From Mycobacterium montefiorense (lineage in GTDB: Bacteria; Actinomycetota; Actinomycetes; Mycobacteriales; Mycobacteriaceae): 64,000 nucleotides of DNA. The stretch spans positions 105,551-169,550 of the forward strand of contig NZ_BFCH01000008.1 of assembly GCF_003112775.1 (NCBI RefSeq), given 5' to 3'. The notes under the pieces are model-generated. The model saw only the letters and a list, made by a program, of their open reading frames with translations, ran no database searches and had not been told where the DNA came from. The translations under genes and the position numbers were made by a program. Numbering within the stretch: position 1 is the stretch's first letter; each line of letters starts with the position of its first letter. Below are positions 9,736-17,580 of this stretch, piece after piece.

Positions 9736-10812
9736 TTGAAACTCGGGCAAGTACTTGATCCGCGAAGAAATGCGTTGAATGCGTTGCGGCTAGCCATGGC
9801 CGCCGAGGTGATCCTCTGGCACTCCTTCGCCGTCACGGGTCGCATCCCGCCGTCCGCGCCGGTACGCCAATTACTGTTCGGGGTGGGGGTCGACGGATTC
9901 TTTGCGATCTCGGGGTTCCTCATCACCCGGAGTTGGGTCAACAACCCCAACGTCCGTGACTATCTCATAGCTCGGATTCTTCGCATCCTGCCCGGGCTCT
10001 ACGTCTGCCTGGTGGTGACCGCGTTTGTCATCGCACCGATTGGCGTGGCGATTCAAGGTGGTTCGGCCGCAAAGTTACTCATGTCCCGCGCGCCATTCGA
10101 GTTCGTGTTGGAAAACAGCGCGGTAGTGGTGCTCAAGTTCGATGTCGGTGGAACGCCGACCGGAATCCCGTATCCGGGTTTGTGGAACGGTTCGCTGTGG
10201 ACCCTCATCTATGAGGTGCTGTGCTATGTCGCGGTTCTGCTTCTCGGACTTGCGGGACTGGCTCGTCGCCGCTGGACCTCTGCGGTGGTGTTCGTACTAG
10301 CGTTGTGTTTGGCTGCGTCGCTTCCGCCCATGACATTCCCGGGGACGTGGACCAATCAGCAGTGCATTGCCCGCTTCGCCATCATGTTCGCGGCCGGCGC
10401 ACTGCTGTATCAATGGAAAGACGTGATTCCCGCCCGCTGGTCGCTCGTCGCGGTGAGCATGGTCATGGTTCTCGCGGCCGGCCTACTGCCCGACTACCGT
10501 CTGCTTGGCGCTATTCCGCTGGCGTACGCCCTCATCGTTTCCGGCGCGCTCATCCGCAACAAGTACTTGAGGTTGCCGACGGATCTGTCCTATGGCACCT
10601 ACATTTACGCATTCCCGATCCAACAGCTGCTGGTTATCTGCGGTCTTGCCAGTCTGAATCCATTCGTGTTCGCGATCGTCGCGACGATCGCTACCATGCC
10701 GATGGCCGCACTGAGCTGGTTCCTGATAGAGAAGCCGTCGCAGTCGCTGAAAGCGCGACTCAAGCGCAAGCGGTCCGGCGCTGAGCTCACCGAAGTCAGG
10801 CGCCCCGCCTAG
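9736..10812 (+). CDS. membrane acyltransferase 3 family protein, paralogue 2 of 6
   Basis: 358 residues, same architecture as paralogue 1: AEVILWHSFAVTG, VGVDGFFAISGFLI, RILRILPGLYVCL, LYQWKDVIPARWSLVAVSM, SWFLIEKPS. The start is the TTG at 9736, fixed by alignment to its siblings (K-L-G-Q-V-L-D-P). The last third is almost identical in DNA to paralogue 4 (compare 10540-10700 with 14803-14963), suggesting recent duplication or gene conversion. The preceding 183 nt have no other gene. Confidence 0.87.
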   Translation: MKLGQVLDPRRNALNALRLAMAAEVILWHSFAVTGRIPPSAPVRQLLFGVGVDGFFAISGFLITRSWVNNPNVRDYLIARILRILPGLYVCLVVTAFVIAPIGVAIQGGSAAKLLMSRAPFEFVLENSAVVVLKFDVGGTPTGIPYPGLWNGSLWTLIYEVLCYVAVLLLGLAGLARRRWTSAVVFVLALCLAASLPPMTFPGTWTNQQCIARFAIMFAAGALLYQWKDVIPARWSLVAVSMVMVLAAGLLPDYRLLGAIPLAYALIVSGALIRNKYLRLPTDLSYGTYIYAFPIQQLLVICGLASLNPFVFAIVATIATMPMAALSWFLIEKPSQSLKARLKRKRSGAELTEVRRPA

Positions 10813-10866
10813 TCGCTGTCGTTGCTGTGCCAAAGCCTCTGTGCGGTCGCCGAACCCATCCCTAAA

Positions 10867-10887
10867 GTGACGTTATGATGGCGTCAC
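10867..10887. repeat. inverted repeat touching the start codon of acyltransferase 3
   Basis: GTGACG (10867-10872) and CGTCAC (10882-10887) pair perfectly across 9 nt and abut the ATG at 10888. It could be an operator or a translation-blocking hairpin. The spacing does not fit the CRP consensus. Confidence 0.35.
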
Positions 10888-12000
10888 ATGGGGGCTGGGA
10901 CCGTGGCGCGACCGCAGACGAAACTGGCGCAGGTATTCGATCCAAGACGCAACGCGCTGAACGCTTTCCGATTGGCGTTGGCGGCCGAGGTGATCCTGTG
11001 GCATTCCTTCCCCGTCACGGGCCATAGCGTGTCGTCCAAGCCGGTTCTCCAGCTTCTCTTCTCGGTCGGGGTTGACGGCTTCTTTGCGCTTTCCGGATTC
11101 TTGATCACATCGAGTTGGCTTCGGAACCCGCAACTGCGTGACTATCTGCTGGCTCGAGCTCGGCGCATCCTGCCCGGGCTATATGTCTGCCTGGTGGTAA
11201 CGGCGTTCGTGTTCGCCCCGCTCAGTCTGGCGATTCAGGGTCGCCCGGTGACCAAGCTTCTATTGTCCAGTGCGCCAGTCGAGTACGTCTTGAAAAACAG
11301 CACACTGTTGTCGGCGCTTGCGCTGGGTGTCGCCGGCACACCGAGGGGCGTTGCCGACGCCGGCGTCTGGAACGCCTCGGTCTGGACCCTGATCTGGGAG
11401 GTGCTGTGCTATCTCGCCGTTGCGGGAATCGGGCTGATCGGACTTGCAAATCGCCGTTGGGTTTCCCTTGCAGTCTTCGCCTTCGCAGTGCTTGGGGCGA
11501 CATTGTTACCGCCACTCACATTCCCCGGGGAATGGACCAACTTACAGCTGGCCGTGCGCTTTGCGATCATGTTTTCGGCTGGGGCGCTGCTGTATCAGTG
11601 GAAAGACGTGATTCCCGCTCGATGGTCACTCGTCGCGGTGAGCGTGCTCATCGTTTTGGTGTCGAGCCTGCTGCCCGACTATCGGGTGGTCGGTGCTCTT
11701 CCGCTGGCGTACACCATCATCGTTTCGGGGTCGCTGATCCGCAATGAGCGGTTGAGATTACGCACGGACCTGTCTTACGGCACCTACATATATGCATCAC
11801 CGACTCAGCAGTTGCTCGCCGTAAGTGGCCTTGCCGGTTTGAACCCCTTGCTGTTCTTCGTCATTGCCACCACCGCGACGCTGCCGCTGGCCGCGCTGAG
11901 CTGGTTCCTGATCGAGAAGCGCGCACAGTCTTTCAAATCCCGGCTCACATCGAAGCCGAAGTGGTCGGCTCCCGAGCTCTCCGAAACCTTCCGAACCTGA
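10888..12000 (+). CDS. membrane acyltransferase 3 family protein, paralogue 3 of 6
   Basis: 370 residues; AEVILWHSFPVTGH, VGVDGFFALSGFLITSSW, ARRILPGLYVCL, LLYQWKDVIPARWSLV and SWFLIEKRAQ mark the family. The N-terminus is about 10 residues longer than its siblings if ATG 10888 is used; GTG 10903 is the alternative. A stretch of about 40 nt around GTGAGCGTGCTCATCGTTTT is shared exactly with paralogue 6, while its upstream part is closer to paralogue 1. The 3' end overlaps the convergent gene at 11945-12358 by 56 nt. Confidence 0.87.
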   Translation: MGAGTVARPQTKLAQVFDPRRNALNAFRLALAAEVILWHSFPVTGHSVSSKPVLQLLFSVGVDGFFALSGFLITSSWLRNPQLRDYLLARARRILPGLYVCLVVTAFVFAPLSLAIQGRPVTKLLLSSAPVEYVLKNSTLLSALALGVAGTPRGVADAGVWNASVWTLIWEVLCYLAVAGIGLIGLANRRWVSLAVFAFAVLGATLLPPLTFPGEWTNLQLAVRFAIMFSAGALLYQWKDVIPARWSLVAVSVLIVLVSSLLPDYRVVGALPLAYTIIVSGSLIRNERLRLRTDLSYGTYIYASPTQQLLAVSGLAGLNPLLFFVIATTATLPLAALSWFLIEKRAQSFKSRLTSKPKWSAPELSETFRT

Positions 12001-12358
12001 CGCCCCAGGGGTAATCGGCCAGCATCCAGAGCAGCACGGTCAGCACTTCGGCTCCCACGCTGATCGTCGCGTAGGGCGTTGGGTCCCAACCATGCTCGGT
12101 AAATCCGAACAGTCCGGCGGTTCTCGACGCAGCGAAGGCCACCAGAGATCCGCCGGCCACCGCCGCCGCAGCCCAGCGCAGCCACCACGGACCGCCGAGC
12201 GCGATAAGCACGGCAACCGCGAAAGAGACACTGGCCTGGACCAGAAAGCCCATGCCGATCATTGGAATGTGCCGGTAACCATGGACATAGAGGTACGCGT
12301 GACTTTCGGCGCTGCCGAGCAAAGACACGGCGAAGCCGATCCGGAGCGGGAGATTCAT
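11945..12358 (-). CDS. small membrane protein of the cupredoxin/phosphoesterase operon
   Basis: 137 residues with four predicted membrane segments, e.g. IGFAVSLLGSAES, FLVQASVSFAVAVLIALGG, WAAAAVAGGSLVAFAAS and VGAEVLTVLLWMLAD. No family is recognised. Its ATG overlaps the stop of the metallophosphoesterase (ATGA at 12355-12358), so it is the third gene of a translationally coupled operon. The 3' end runs 56 nt into the convergent acyltransferase gene, with the C-terminal RFRRAREPTTSASM lying over it. The membrane topology suggests a partner or anchor for the exported upstream proteins. Confidence 0.7.
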   Translation of the reverse strand: MNLPLRIGFAVSLLGSAESHAYLYVHGYRHIPMIGMGFLVQASVSFAVAVLIALGGPWWLRWAAAAVAGGSLVAFAASRTAGLFGFTEHGWDPTPYATISVGAEVLTVLLWMLADYPWGVRFGRFRRAREPTTSASM

Positions 12359-13284
12359 TGCAGCCGCCGTTCTTTCAAAGCCAATGCGGTCTCACCCTTG
12401 GTGTAGCTGACCTCGCGAATACCCAGCGCGTCGTACAGCTTTCCGGCCGGCAGCGTGATCGGCTTGGGTGCTGGCCCGTCGCCGGGATGGGGCAGCGGAT
12501 AGGCGGTTGTCGTCCCGCTGTAGAACGAGACGTTGCCTTCGGTCTTGGAAAACAATTGGTGGACATGCCCGTTGATACACGTCACCGAGGCGAATCGGCG
12601 CAGATAACTAAGCACCTGGGTGGCGTCGTCGGTACCCCAGCCCCAATCCGGGTACATCGCGAACAACGGGATGTGGCTGAACACGATGATCGGTGTATCG
12701 CTCGACAGCCGCGCGACATCCTTTTCGACAAACTCCAGCTGATCGACCCCAAGGTGCCCGAGCTTGCGCAGGTTCAACGTATTGACCAGCGCGATCACGT
12801 GAACGCCGGCAGTGTCGAAGCTGTACCAACCATCCCCCACCGATCCCGCACCGAAGGCGCTTCGGTACTTCTGCCCCGCATCGTCGACCGAGTCGTGCTC
12901 GCCCGGCACGGTGAAGACGTGCGGCGTCCTCAGGCCGCTCATCATCTGCTTGACCTGATCGAACTGGCCGGGACTGGACAAGTGGGTGAGGTCGCCGGTG
13001 TGAATCACGAAATCCGGTGTGTAGCCGAGGTTGTTGACCTGGTCGATTGCGTGGCCGAACGTGTCGGACACGTCCGGGTTGGGTGCGCCGGTGAAGCCGA
13101 TGTGACTGTCGCTGATCTGAGCGAACCGCAAGGCGGGCAGGACTTTTGCGCGCTCGGCCGCCTCGGCACCGGCGACCTGCGAGATCACCTCACCGGCGGC
13201 CACGGCGAACCCAACCGCCGCGCCGAACCATGCCGTGTGCCGGATCAACTGGCGGCGATTCATCGCGTTCGGGCCGTGGTTCAT
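12355..13284 (-). CDS. Tat-exported calcineurin-like metallophosphoesterase
   Basis: 309 residues. The N-terminus NRRQLIRHTAWFGAAVGFAV is a twin-arginine-type signal. The metallophosphoesterase metal motifs follow in order: ISDSHIG (DxH), HTGDLTHL (GD), VPGEHD (GN/EHD), FSHIPLF and NGHVHQ (GHxH). The enzyme should hydrolyse phosphomono- or diesters outside the membrane; the substrate is unknown. ATG 13284 overlaps the cupredoxin stop by four bases and the 3' end overlaps the small membrane gene, so the operon is tightly coupled. A longer upstream reading frame is rejected because it lies inside the cupredoxin gene. Confidence 0.88.
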   Translation of the reverse strand: MNHGPNAMNRRQLIRHTAWFGAAVGFAVAAGEVISQVAGAEAAERAKVLPALRFAQISDSHIGFTGAPNPDVSDTFGHAIDQVNNLGYTPDFVIHTGDLTHLSSPGQFDQVKQMMSGLRTPHVFTVPGEHDSVDDAGQKYRSAFGAGSVGDGWYSFDTAGVHVIALVNTLNLRKLGHLGVDQLEFVEKDVARLSSDTPIIVFSHIPLFAMYPDWGWGTDDATQVLSYLRRFASVTCINGHVHQLFSKTEGNVSFYSGTTTAYPLPHPGDGPAPKPITLPAGKLYDALGIREVSYTKGETALALKERRLQ

Positions 13285-13691
13285 TGGGTCACCACCACGG
13301 TGCCGTGCATCATCGGGTGAATCGAGCAGACATAGTCGAAAGTTCCTGCGGTGGAGAAGACGTGGGCGAAGGTGGCCCCTGTCCCCATGCCGGGCGAATG
13401 AAACGAGCCGTCGCTTGCAGCCACCGTGTGGGGTTCTTCGTCGCGATTGGTCCACGTGACCGTGGTGCCCGCGCTGACCGTCAGGGTCGCGGGTGCAAAC
13501 GCGAAACCATCGATAGCGACCTCGTCACCATTCGCCGCTGACGGCGGTGCCGTGATCAACGGCGTTGCACCGGCATCCGGGGCCATCATGACCGACGGAT
13601 GCGCCTCGGGCTTCGTCACCGAGCAGCCGGCCAGCAATAGCAGGCCGGTCGCGAGCAACGCCCGGCATTTTCGCAACATGGAGATAGGCAT
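13281..13691 (-). CDS. cupredoxin-like lipoprotein
   Basis: 136 residues. The signal sequence ends in the lipobox LLAGC (Cys about 23). The mature domain of about 85 residues has type-1 copper ligands in plastocyanin/amicyanin order: His in EEPHTV, then Cys, His and Met within YVCSIHPMMHG. It is therefore probably a cell-envelope electron carrier or copper-binding protein. A GGGAGGGTC ribosome binding site precedes ATG 13691. It is the first gene of the operon, and a promoter-like motif shared with the Rieske/sigma operon lies just upstream. Confidence 0.88.
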   Translation of the reverse strand: MPISMLRKCRALLATGLLLLAGCSVTKPEAHPSVMMAPDAGATPLITAPPSAANGDEVAIDGFAFAPATLTVSAGTTVTWTNRDEEPHTVAASDGSFHSPGMGTGATFAHVFSTAGTFDYVCSIHPMMHGTVVVTQ

Positions 13692-13720
13692 AACGACCCT
13701 CCCGGGGGCTGTGGAACTGT

Positions 13721-13749
13721 CGCCAACAGATAGGAGGAGTGGTTACACC
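13721..13749 (-). promoter_or_regulatory. candidate ECF-type promoter of the cupredoxin operon
   Basis: On the minus strand GGTGTAACC (13749-13741) is followed after 15 nt by TGGCG (13725-13721). The same arrangement occurs before the sigma factor gene. A transcription start near 13713 would leave about 20 nt of leader containing the GGAGGG site. The assignment is inferred from the shared motif. Confidence 0.5.
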
Positions 13750-13808
13750 GTTAGGCCGGAGGGGCAACGCTTCTGGGGATCGGTGGTTGATCCCCGGGAC
13801 AAGGACCG

Positions 13809-13830
13809 TATACGATGATCGGATCGTATA
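13809..13830. promoter_or_regulatory. palindromic operator-like site
   Basis: TATACGAT (13809-13816) and ATCGTATA (13823-13830) form a perfect inverted repeat around GATCGG, in the 299-nt gap between the cupredoxin gene (minus) and acyltransferase 4 (plus). A further degenerate half (ATATGATCGACGATC) follows. It resembles a dimeric repressor site; the regulator is unknown. Confidence 0.5.
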
Positions 13831-13990
13831 TGATCGACGATCGGCGCCGAAACTCATCCGGCGGGGGACGACGGATAGAGGCGGGGTGGATGATAAGGGC
13901 TCAAGTTTTCGATGTCCGAATTGATGCACTGAAGACAAGGCCTAGATTCACGGCGCTGAATCCGAGAGCCAAAATGGCTGGTGCCGGCAT

Positions 13991-15133
13991 ATGAAACTCG
14001 GGCGGATATTCGATCCACGAAAAAATGCACTGAATGCATTGCGGCTGATGCTAGCCGCCGAAGTGATCTTCTGGCACTCCTTCGGCATCACAGGTAACGT
14101 CGTGGCGCCGGTGCAGGTACGGCAAATGCTGTTCACGTTAGGCGTCGATGGGTTCTTTGTGATCTCGGGCTTCCTCATCACCGCCAGCTGGATCAACCAT
14201 CCACGAGTCCGTGACTATCTCATAGCTCGGTGTCTGCGCATCCTTCCCGGGTTCTACGTTTGCCTGATCGTCGTCGCCTTCGTATTCGCGCCGATCGGTG
14301 TGGCGATTCAGGGCGGTTCAGCCGCAAAGCTGCTATCGTCCGGCGCGCCGTTAGAATTCGTCTTGGAAAACAGCGCAATAGTGGTGCTCAAGTTCGACGT
14401 GGGCGGAACGCCGGCCGGAATCCCATATCCGGGCATGTGGAACGGATCTCTGTGGACCCTCATCTTCGAGGTGCTTTGCTACGTCGGCGTCGCACTCCTG
14501 GGAATTGCGGGGCTGGCTCATCGCCGATGGACTTCTGCGGTGGTATTGGCACTGGCACTGGTACTGGCTGCGTGTTTGCCGCCCATGACATTCCCCGGAA
14601 CTTGGAGCATGCCGCAGTGCCTTGCGCGCTTCGCCATCATGTTTGCCGCCGGCGCTGTCATGTATCAGTGGAAAGACGTGATTCCCGCTCGATGGTCACT
14701 CGTCGCGGTGAGTGTGGTTGTTGTTGTTCTCGCGGCCGGCCTACTGCCCGACTACCGTCTAATCGGCGCTATACCGCTGGCGTACGCCCTCATCGTTTCC
14801 GGCGCGCTCATCCACAACAAGTACTTGAGGTTGCCGACGGATCTGTCCTATGGCACCTACATCTACGCATTCCCGATCCAACAGCTGCTGGCTATCTGCG
14901 GTCTTGCCAGTCTGAATCCATTCGTATTCACGATCATTGCGACGATCGCGACCATGCCGATGGCCGCACTGAGCTGGTTTCTGATCGAAAAGCCCGCACT
15001 CTCTCTCAAATCTCGACTCACGAGGAGGTGGTCTGAGGCCCAGCTCTCCGAAGCCGCCGAACCCGACACCAGCGGGGCAGCTGGTAAGCCTCTCTACCCG
15101 CTTTTACCGTCGAAGCCGGAATCGACTGTCTGA
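13991..15133 (+). CDS. membrane acyltransferase 3 family protein, paralogue 4 of 6
   Basis: 380 residues with AEVIFWHSFGITG, LGVDGFFVISGFLITASW, RCLRILPGFYVCL, VMYQWKDVIPARWSLVAVSV and SWFLIEKPAL. It has the longest C-terminal cytoplasmic tail of the set (to PLLPSKPESTV). DNA from about 14800 to 14960 differs from paralogue 2 at only a few bases, whereas the N-terminal half is more diverged. The preceding gap carries the palindrome at 13809-13830. Confidence 0.87.
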   Translation: MKLGRIFDPRKNALNALRLMLAAEVIFWHSFGITGNVVAPVQVRQMLFTLGVDGFFVISGFLITASWINHPRVRDYLIARCLRILPGFYVCLIVVAFVFAPIGVAIQGGSAAKLLSSGAPLEFVLENSAIVVLKFDVGGTPAGIPYPGMWNGSLWTLIFEVLCYVGVALLGIAGLAHRRWTSAVVLALALVLAACLPPMTFPGTWSMPQCLARFAIMFAAGAVMYQWKDVIPARWSLVAVSVVVVVLAAGLLPDYRLIGAIPLAYALIVSGALIHNKYLRLPTDLSYGTYIYAFPIQQLLAICGLASLNPFVFTIIATIATMPMAALSWFLIEKPALSLKSRLTRRWSEAQLSEAAEPDTSGAAGKPLYPLLPSKPESTV

Positions 15134-15201
15134 GGCACTCGGGAACTGACCTGGTGGCGGAGGATGGGTGCGGGCACGATTACCCGGGTGGCAGGGACGG
15201 C

Positions 15202-15239
15202 CAGTAACAACGAATGAAGGCTGGTAACGACGGATGAAG
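15202..15239 (+). repeat. 20-nt tandem repeat over the acyltransferase 5 start
   Basis: AGTAACAACGAATGAAG is followed, 20 nt on, by GGTAACGACGGATGAAG. The second unit contains the ATG of acyltransferase 5 (15234). The first unit contains a matching ATG that does not lead to a conserved frame. This looks like a small local duplication of the translation start. Confidence 0.5.
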
Positions 15240-16304
15240 CTTGGGCAGATATTTGATTCACACCGCAATGCATTGAATGCGATGCGGTTGATCATGGCCT
15301 CCGAAGTGATCTTCTGTCATTCCTTCGTGCTTCCCGGTCACGTCCTTCCGCCCGCGCCACTACTACAACTCATGTCTGACGTCGGCGTCGACGGATTCTT
15401 TGCGCTGTCGGGCTTCCTCATCACCGCAAGTTGGCTCAACCACCCACGAGTCCGTGACTATCTCATAGCTCGGGCTCTGCGCATCCTCCCCGCGTTCTAC
15501 GTTTGCCTAGTCGTCACCGCATTCGTGTTCGCCCCGATCGGCGTGGCGATTCAGGGCGGACCCGCCGGACAGCTGCTCCGATCCAGCGCGCCATTCGACT
15601 TCGTGGCGGCGAACAGCGCAGTGTTCATTACGAAGTTGGACGTCGGTGGAACGCCCACAGGGATCCCGATGTCGGGGTATTGGAACGGAAATCTGTGGAC
15701 CCTCTTCTTTGAGGTGCTGTGCTACCTCGCTGTGGCCGCTCTCGGAATAGCGCGACTGGCTAGTCGCCGATGGACTTCTGCGGCAATAGTGGCAGTAGCA
15801 ACGTTATGCGTTCCGTTCTTGCAACTCTTACCGCCGACCCCGCCCGGGGCTATCAACGGTTACCAAGTCCTGACACGCTTCGCCCTCATGTTCGCCGCCG
15901 GTGCCGTGATGTACCAGTGGAAACACATCATTCCCGCCCGATGGTCGCTCGTCGCAGTAAGTGTGATTATCGTTCTCGCGGCCAGCCTGCTGCCCGACTA
16001 TCGTCTTGTCGGCGCTCTTCCGCTGGCGTATGCCGTCGTCGTTCCTGGCGCGCTCATCCGCAACAAGCACTTGAGGTTGCCAACGGATCTGTCGTATGGC
16101 TTCTACATTTACGGATTCCCAGTCCAGCAGGTATTGGTGATCAGCGGGCTGATCAATCTCAATCCGTTTGCATTCGCTGTCATTTCGACGATAGCTACCC
16201 TGCCGTTGGCCGCACTGAGCTGGTTCGTCATCGAAAAGCCCGCAATGTCTCTCAAATCTCGACTCAAGAAGAAGTGGGCTACCGCCGAGGCCGGCCGAAC
16301 CTGA
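15234..16304 (+). CDS. membrane acyltransferase 3 family protein, paralogue 5 of 6
   Basis: 356 residues, most divergent of the set: SEVIFCHSFVLPGH, VGVDGFFALSGFLITASW, RALRILPAFYVCL, VMYQWKHIIPARWSLVAVSV, SWFVIEKPAM. The otherwise invariant QWKDVIPARW reads QWKHIIPARW, and the W before HS is C. The region around CCACGAGTCCGTGACTATC is shared exactly with paralogue 4. ATG 15234 is set by homology. It ends 32 nt before the convergent Rieske gene. Confidence 0.86.
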   Translation: MKLGQIFDSHRNALNAMRLIMASEVIFCHSFVLPGHVLPPAPLLQLMSDVGVDGFFALSGFLITASWLNHPRVRDYLIARALRILPAFYVCLVVTAFVFAPIGVAIQGGPAGQLLRSSAPFDFVAANSAVFITKLDVGGTPTGIPMSGYWNGNLWTLFFEVLCYLAVAALGIARLASRRWTSAAIVAVATLCVPFLQLLPPTPPGAINGYQVLTRFALMFAAGAVMYQWKHIIPARWSLVAVSVIIVLAASLLPDYRLVGALPLAYAVVVPGALIRNKHLRLPTDLSYGFYIYGFPVQQVLVISGLINLNPFAFAVISTIATLPLAALSWFVIEKPAMSLKSRLKKKWATAEAGRT

Positions 16305-16336
16305 TGCCCTAGTGTCCACGGCATCACGGAGACCGC

Positions 16337-17032
16337 TTAGGCAGACCGTTCAGGGTTCGGCGGAGCGAACACCTCGATGACCCCGTCGACCTCGCGAACC
16401 ATCAATGCGGGCAACGGCTTTGGCGCGATCGGCAGTTGATGGGTAAGTACTTCCCCCGCGGGAGAGAACGATGTCGAGTGACAGGGGCAACGCAACCTGT
16501 CATCGGGCGCGTCGAACCACAACCGGCATCCCTGATGAGTGCACACGCCGGAGACGGCCTGCGGCTTGCCTTCGACACGGCGAATGAATCCGCTGACTGA
16601 CCCCAGATCGAACGCATGCATGCGCCCGTCCGGCACGTCCGAACTGGCCGCGACCCGCTGCCAGCTTCCGTTATTGGGCTTCAATTCTCCTGCGACGGCG
16701 GGGCCTTCGGTGACGCTTCTCGTCACGGCGCGATCGACGGCCACTGCGGTGACCGCGGCCGCCGCGGCAGCCGACGTGCCGAGGATGACCTGGCGGCGCG
16801 TTGTGTTCGGCTTGGGCTCCGGTTGCGGGGGTGCGCCGGCCATTTGTTCGGCGAGACGGCGGTGCAGGTCGTCAAGGAATTCCTGGCGCGGGGCGTCGTC
16901 ACCCTGCCCGGCCGCGCGTAGCTCGATCGCCGTGCGGATCTGGGCGGCCTCAAAGTCGTCGGGCGCAAACGGTTTTGGCCGGCGGCCTCGCAACAGATCG
17001 TCGACGTAGCGGCGCAACCCTCGCGCGTTCAT
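16337..17032 (-). CDS. membrane-anchored Rieske [2Fe-2S] protein, candidate redox anti-sigma factor
   Basis: 231 residues. About 75 N-terminal cytoplasmic-type residues are rich in charge. Then come TRRQVILG (78-85), a Tat-like Arg pair, and one hydrophobic Ala/Val segment (86-99). A Rieske domain follows with C164-T-H166 and C182-P-C-H185, the full CxH/CxxH ligand set. The gene starts inside the end of the sigma factor gene (ATGA overlap at 17029-17032). A cytosolic head, one membrane span and an extracytoplasmic sensor, cotranscribed with an ECF sigma gene, is the layout of membrane anti-sigma factors. The head has no recognised zinc anti-sigma motif, so the anti-sigma role is inference. 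Confidence 0.8.
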   Translation of the reverse strand: MNARGLRRYVDDLLRGRRPKPFAPDDFEAAQIRTAIELRAAGQGDDAPRQEFLDDLHRRLAEQMAGAPPQPEPKPNTTRRQVILGTSAAAAAAVTAVAVDRAVTRSVTEGPAVAGELKPNNGSWQRVAASSDVPDGRMHAFDLGSVSGFIRRVEGKPQAVSGVCTHQGCRLWFDAPDDRLRCPCHSTSFSPAGEVLTHQLPIAPKPLPALMVREVDGVIEVFAPPNPERSA

Positions 17033-17571
17033 GACTGACCCCCATCATTGACCTGCGCCGCCAATCGCAGAGCCCGATGCTGGAGCACTTTGGCATTGGC
17101 GACGCTGATTCCGAGTTCCGCGGCAGACTCTTTGATCGAATTACCTTGCAGGAAACGAAGTTCCAAAATGTGACGATAGCGGTCCGGCAGATTGTCGAGA
17201 ACCTCGGCGACACGCGCTGGAGCGGTGCTGATCGCCGCCTCGCAATCGGGTGGTTGCTCGATGTCGTCCTCAATCGAGGTTATCTCCCGCCCCAGGGTCT
17301 CACGCCAGTGCGCGGCCAGCACGGTTCGCGCTGTGGCGCGCAGGTATGACCGCACCTCGCCGACGCTCGCGGTCAGCCGCAACGGCCGCAACGCGGCGAG
17401 GAACACCTCGGCGGTGAGGTCCTCGGCGTCCGCCCGATTACCGACCCGGGCGAACAACGTCCGATACACCCAGTCGGCGTTGTCCTGGTACACGGCCTCC
17501 CAGTCGGTGTAGCCGTCGTTGGGCACCGCGCGCAGCGGGCGCGGGTCCGCGGGTTCGTGGTGTGGCGTCAC
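17029..17571 (-). CDS. ECF-type RNA polymerase sigma factor paired with a Rieske protein
   Basis: 180 residues from GTG 17571. Region 2 is recognisable in YRTLFARVGNRADAEDLTAEVFLAA, and region 4 in VLDNLPDRYRHILELRFLQGNSIKESAAELGISVANAKVLQHRA (helix-turn-helix). It differs from the SigL-like protein at 30163-30696. The coding stop overlaps the Rieske gene. AGGAGG lies only 3 nt before GTG 17571, and an in-frame GTG at 17583 is possible. The promoter-like motif at 17581-17609 would place the transcript start at about 17574, consistent with a nearly leaderless start at 17571 and with autoregulation. Confidence 0.85.
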   Translation of the reverse strand: MTPHHEPADPRPLRAVPNDGYTDWEAVYQDNADWVYRTLFARVGNRADAEDLTAEVFLAALRPLRLTASVGEVRSYLRATARTVLAAHWRETLGREITSIEDDIEQPPDCEAAISTAPARVAEVLDNLPDRYRHILELRFLQGNSIKESAAELGISVANAKVLQHRALRLAAQVNDGGQS

Positions 17572-17580
17572 GTGCCTCCT

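Noticed and set aside
10867..10887. CRP/GlxR-type site before acyltransferase 3
   Set aside because: The half-sites TGA/TCA are too far apart for the TGTGA-N6-TCACA consensus; kept only as an unnamed inverted repeat.
12355..13455. Longer metallophosphoesterase with an arginine-rich N-terminus
   Set aside because: The extra 57 codons lie within the cupredoxin gene in another frame. The start at 13284 restores the Tat signal and the ATGA overlap.
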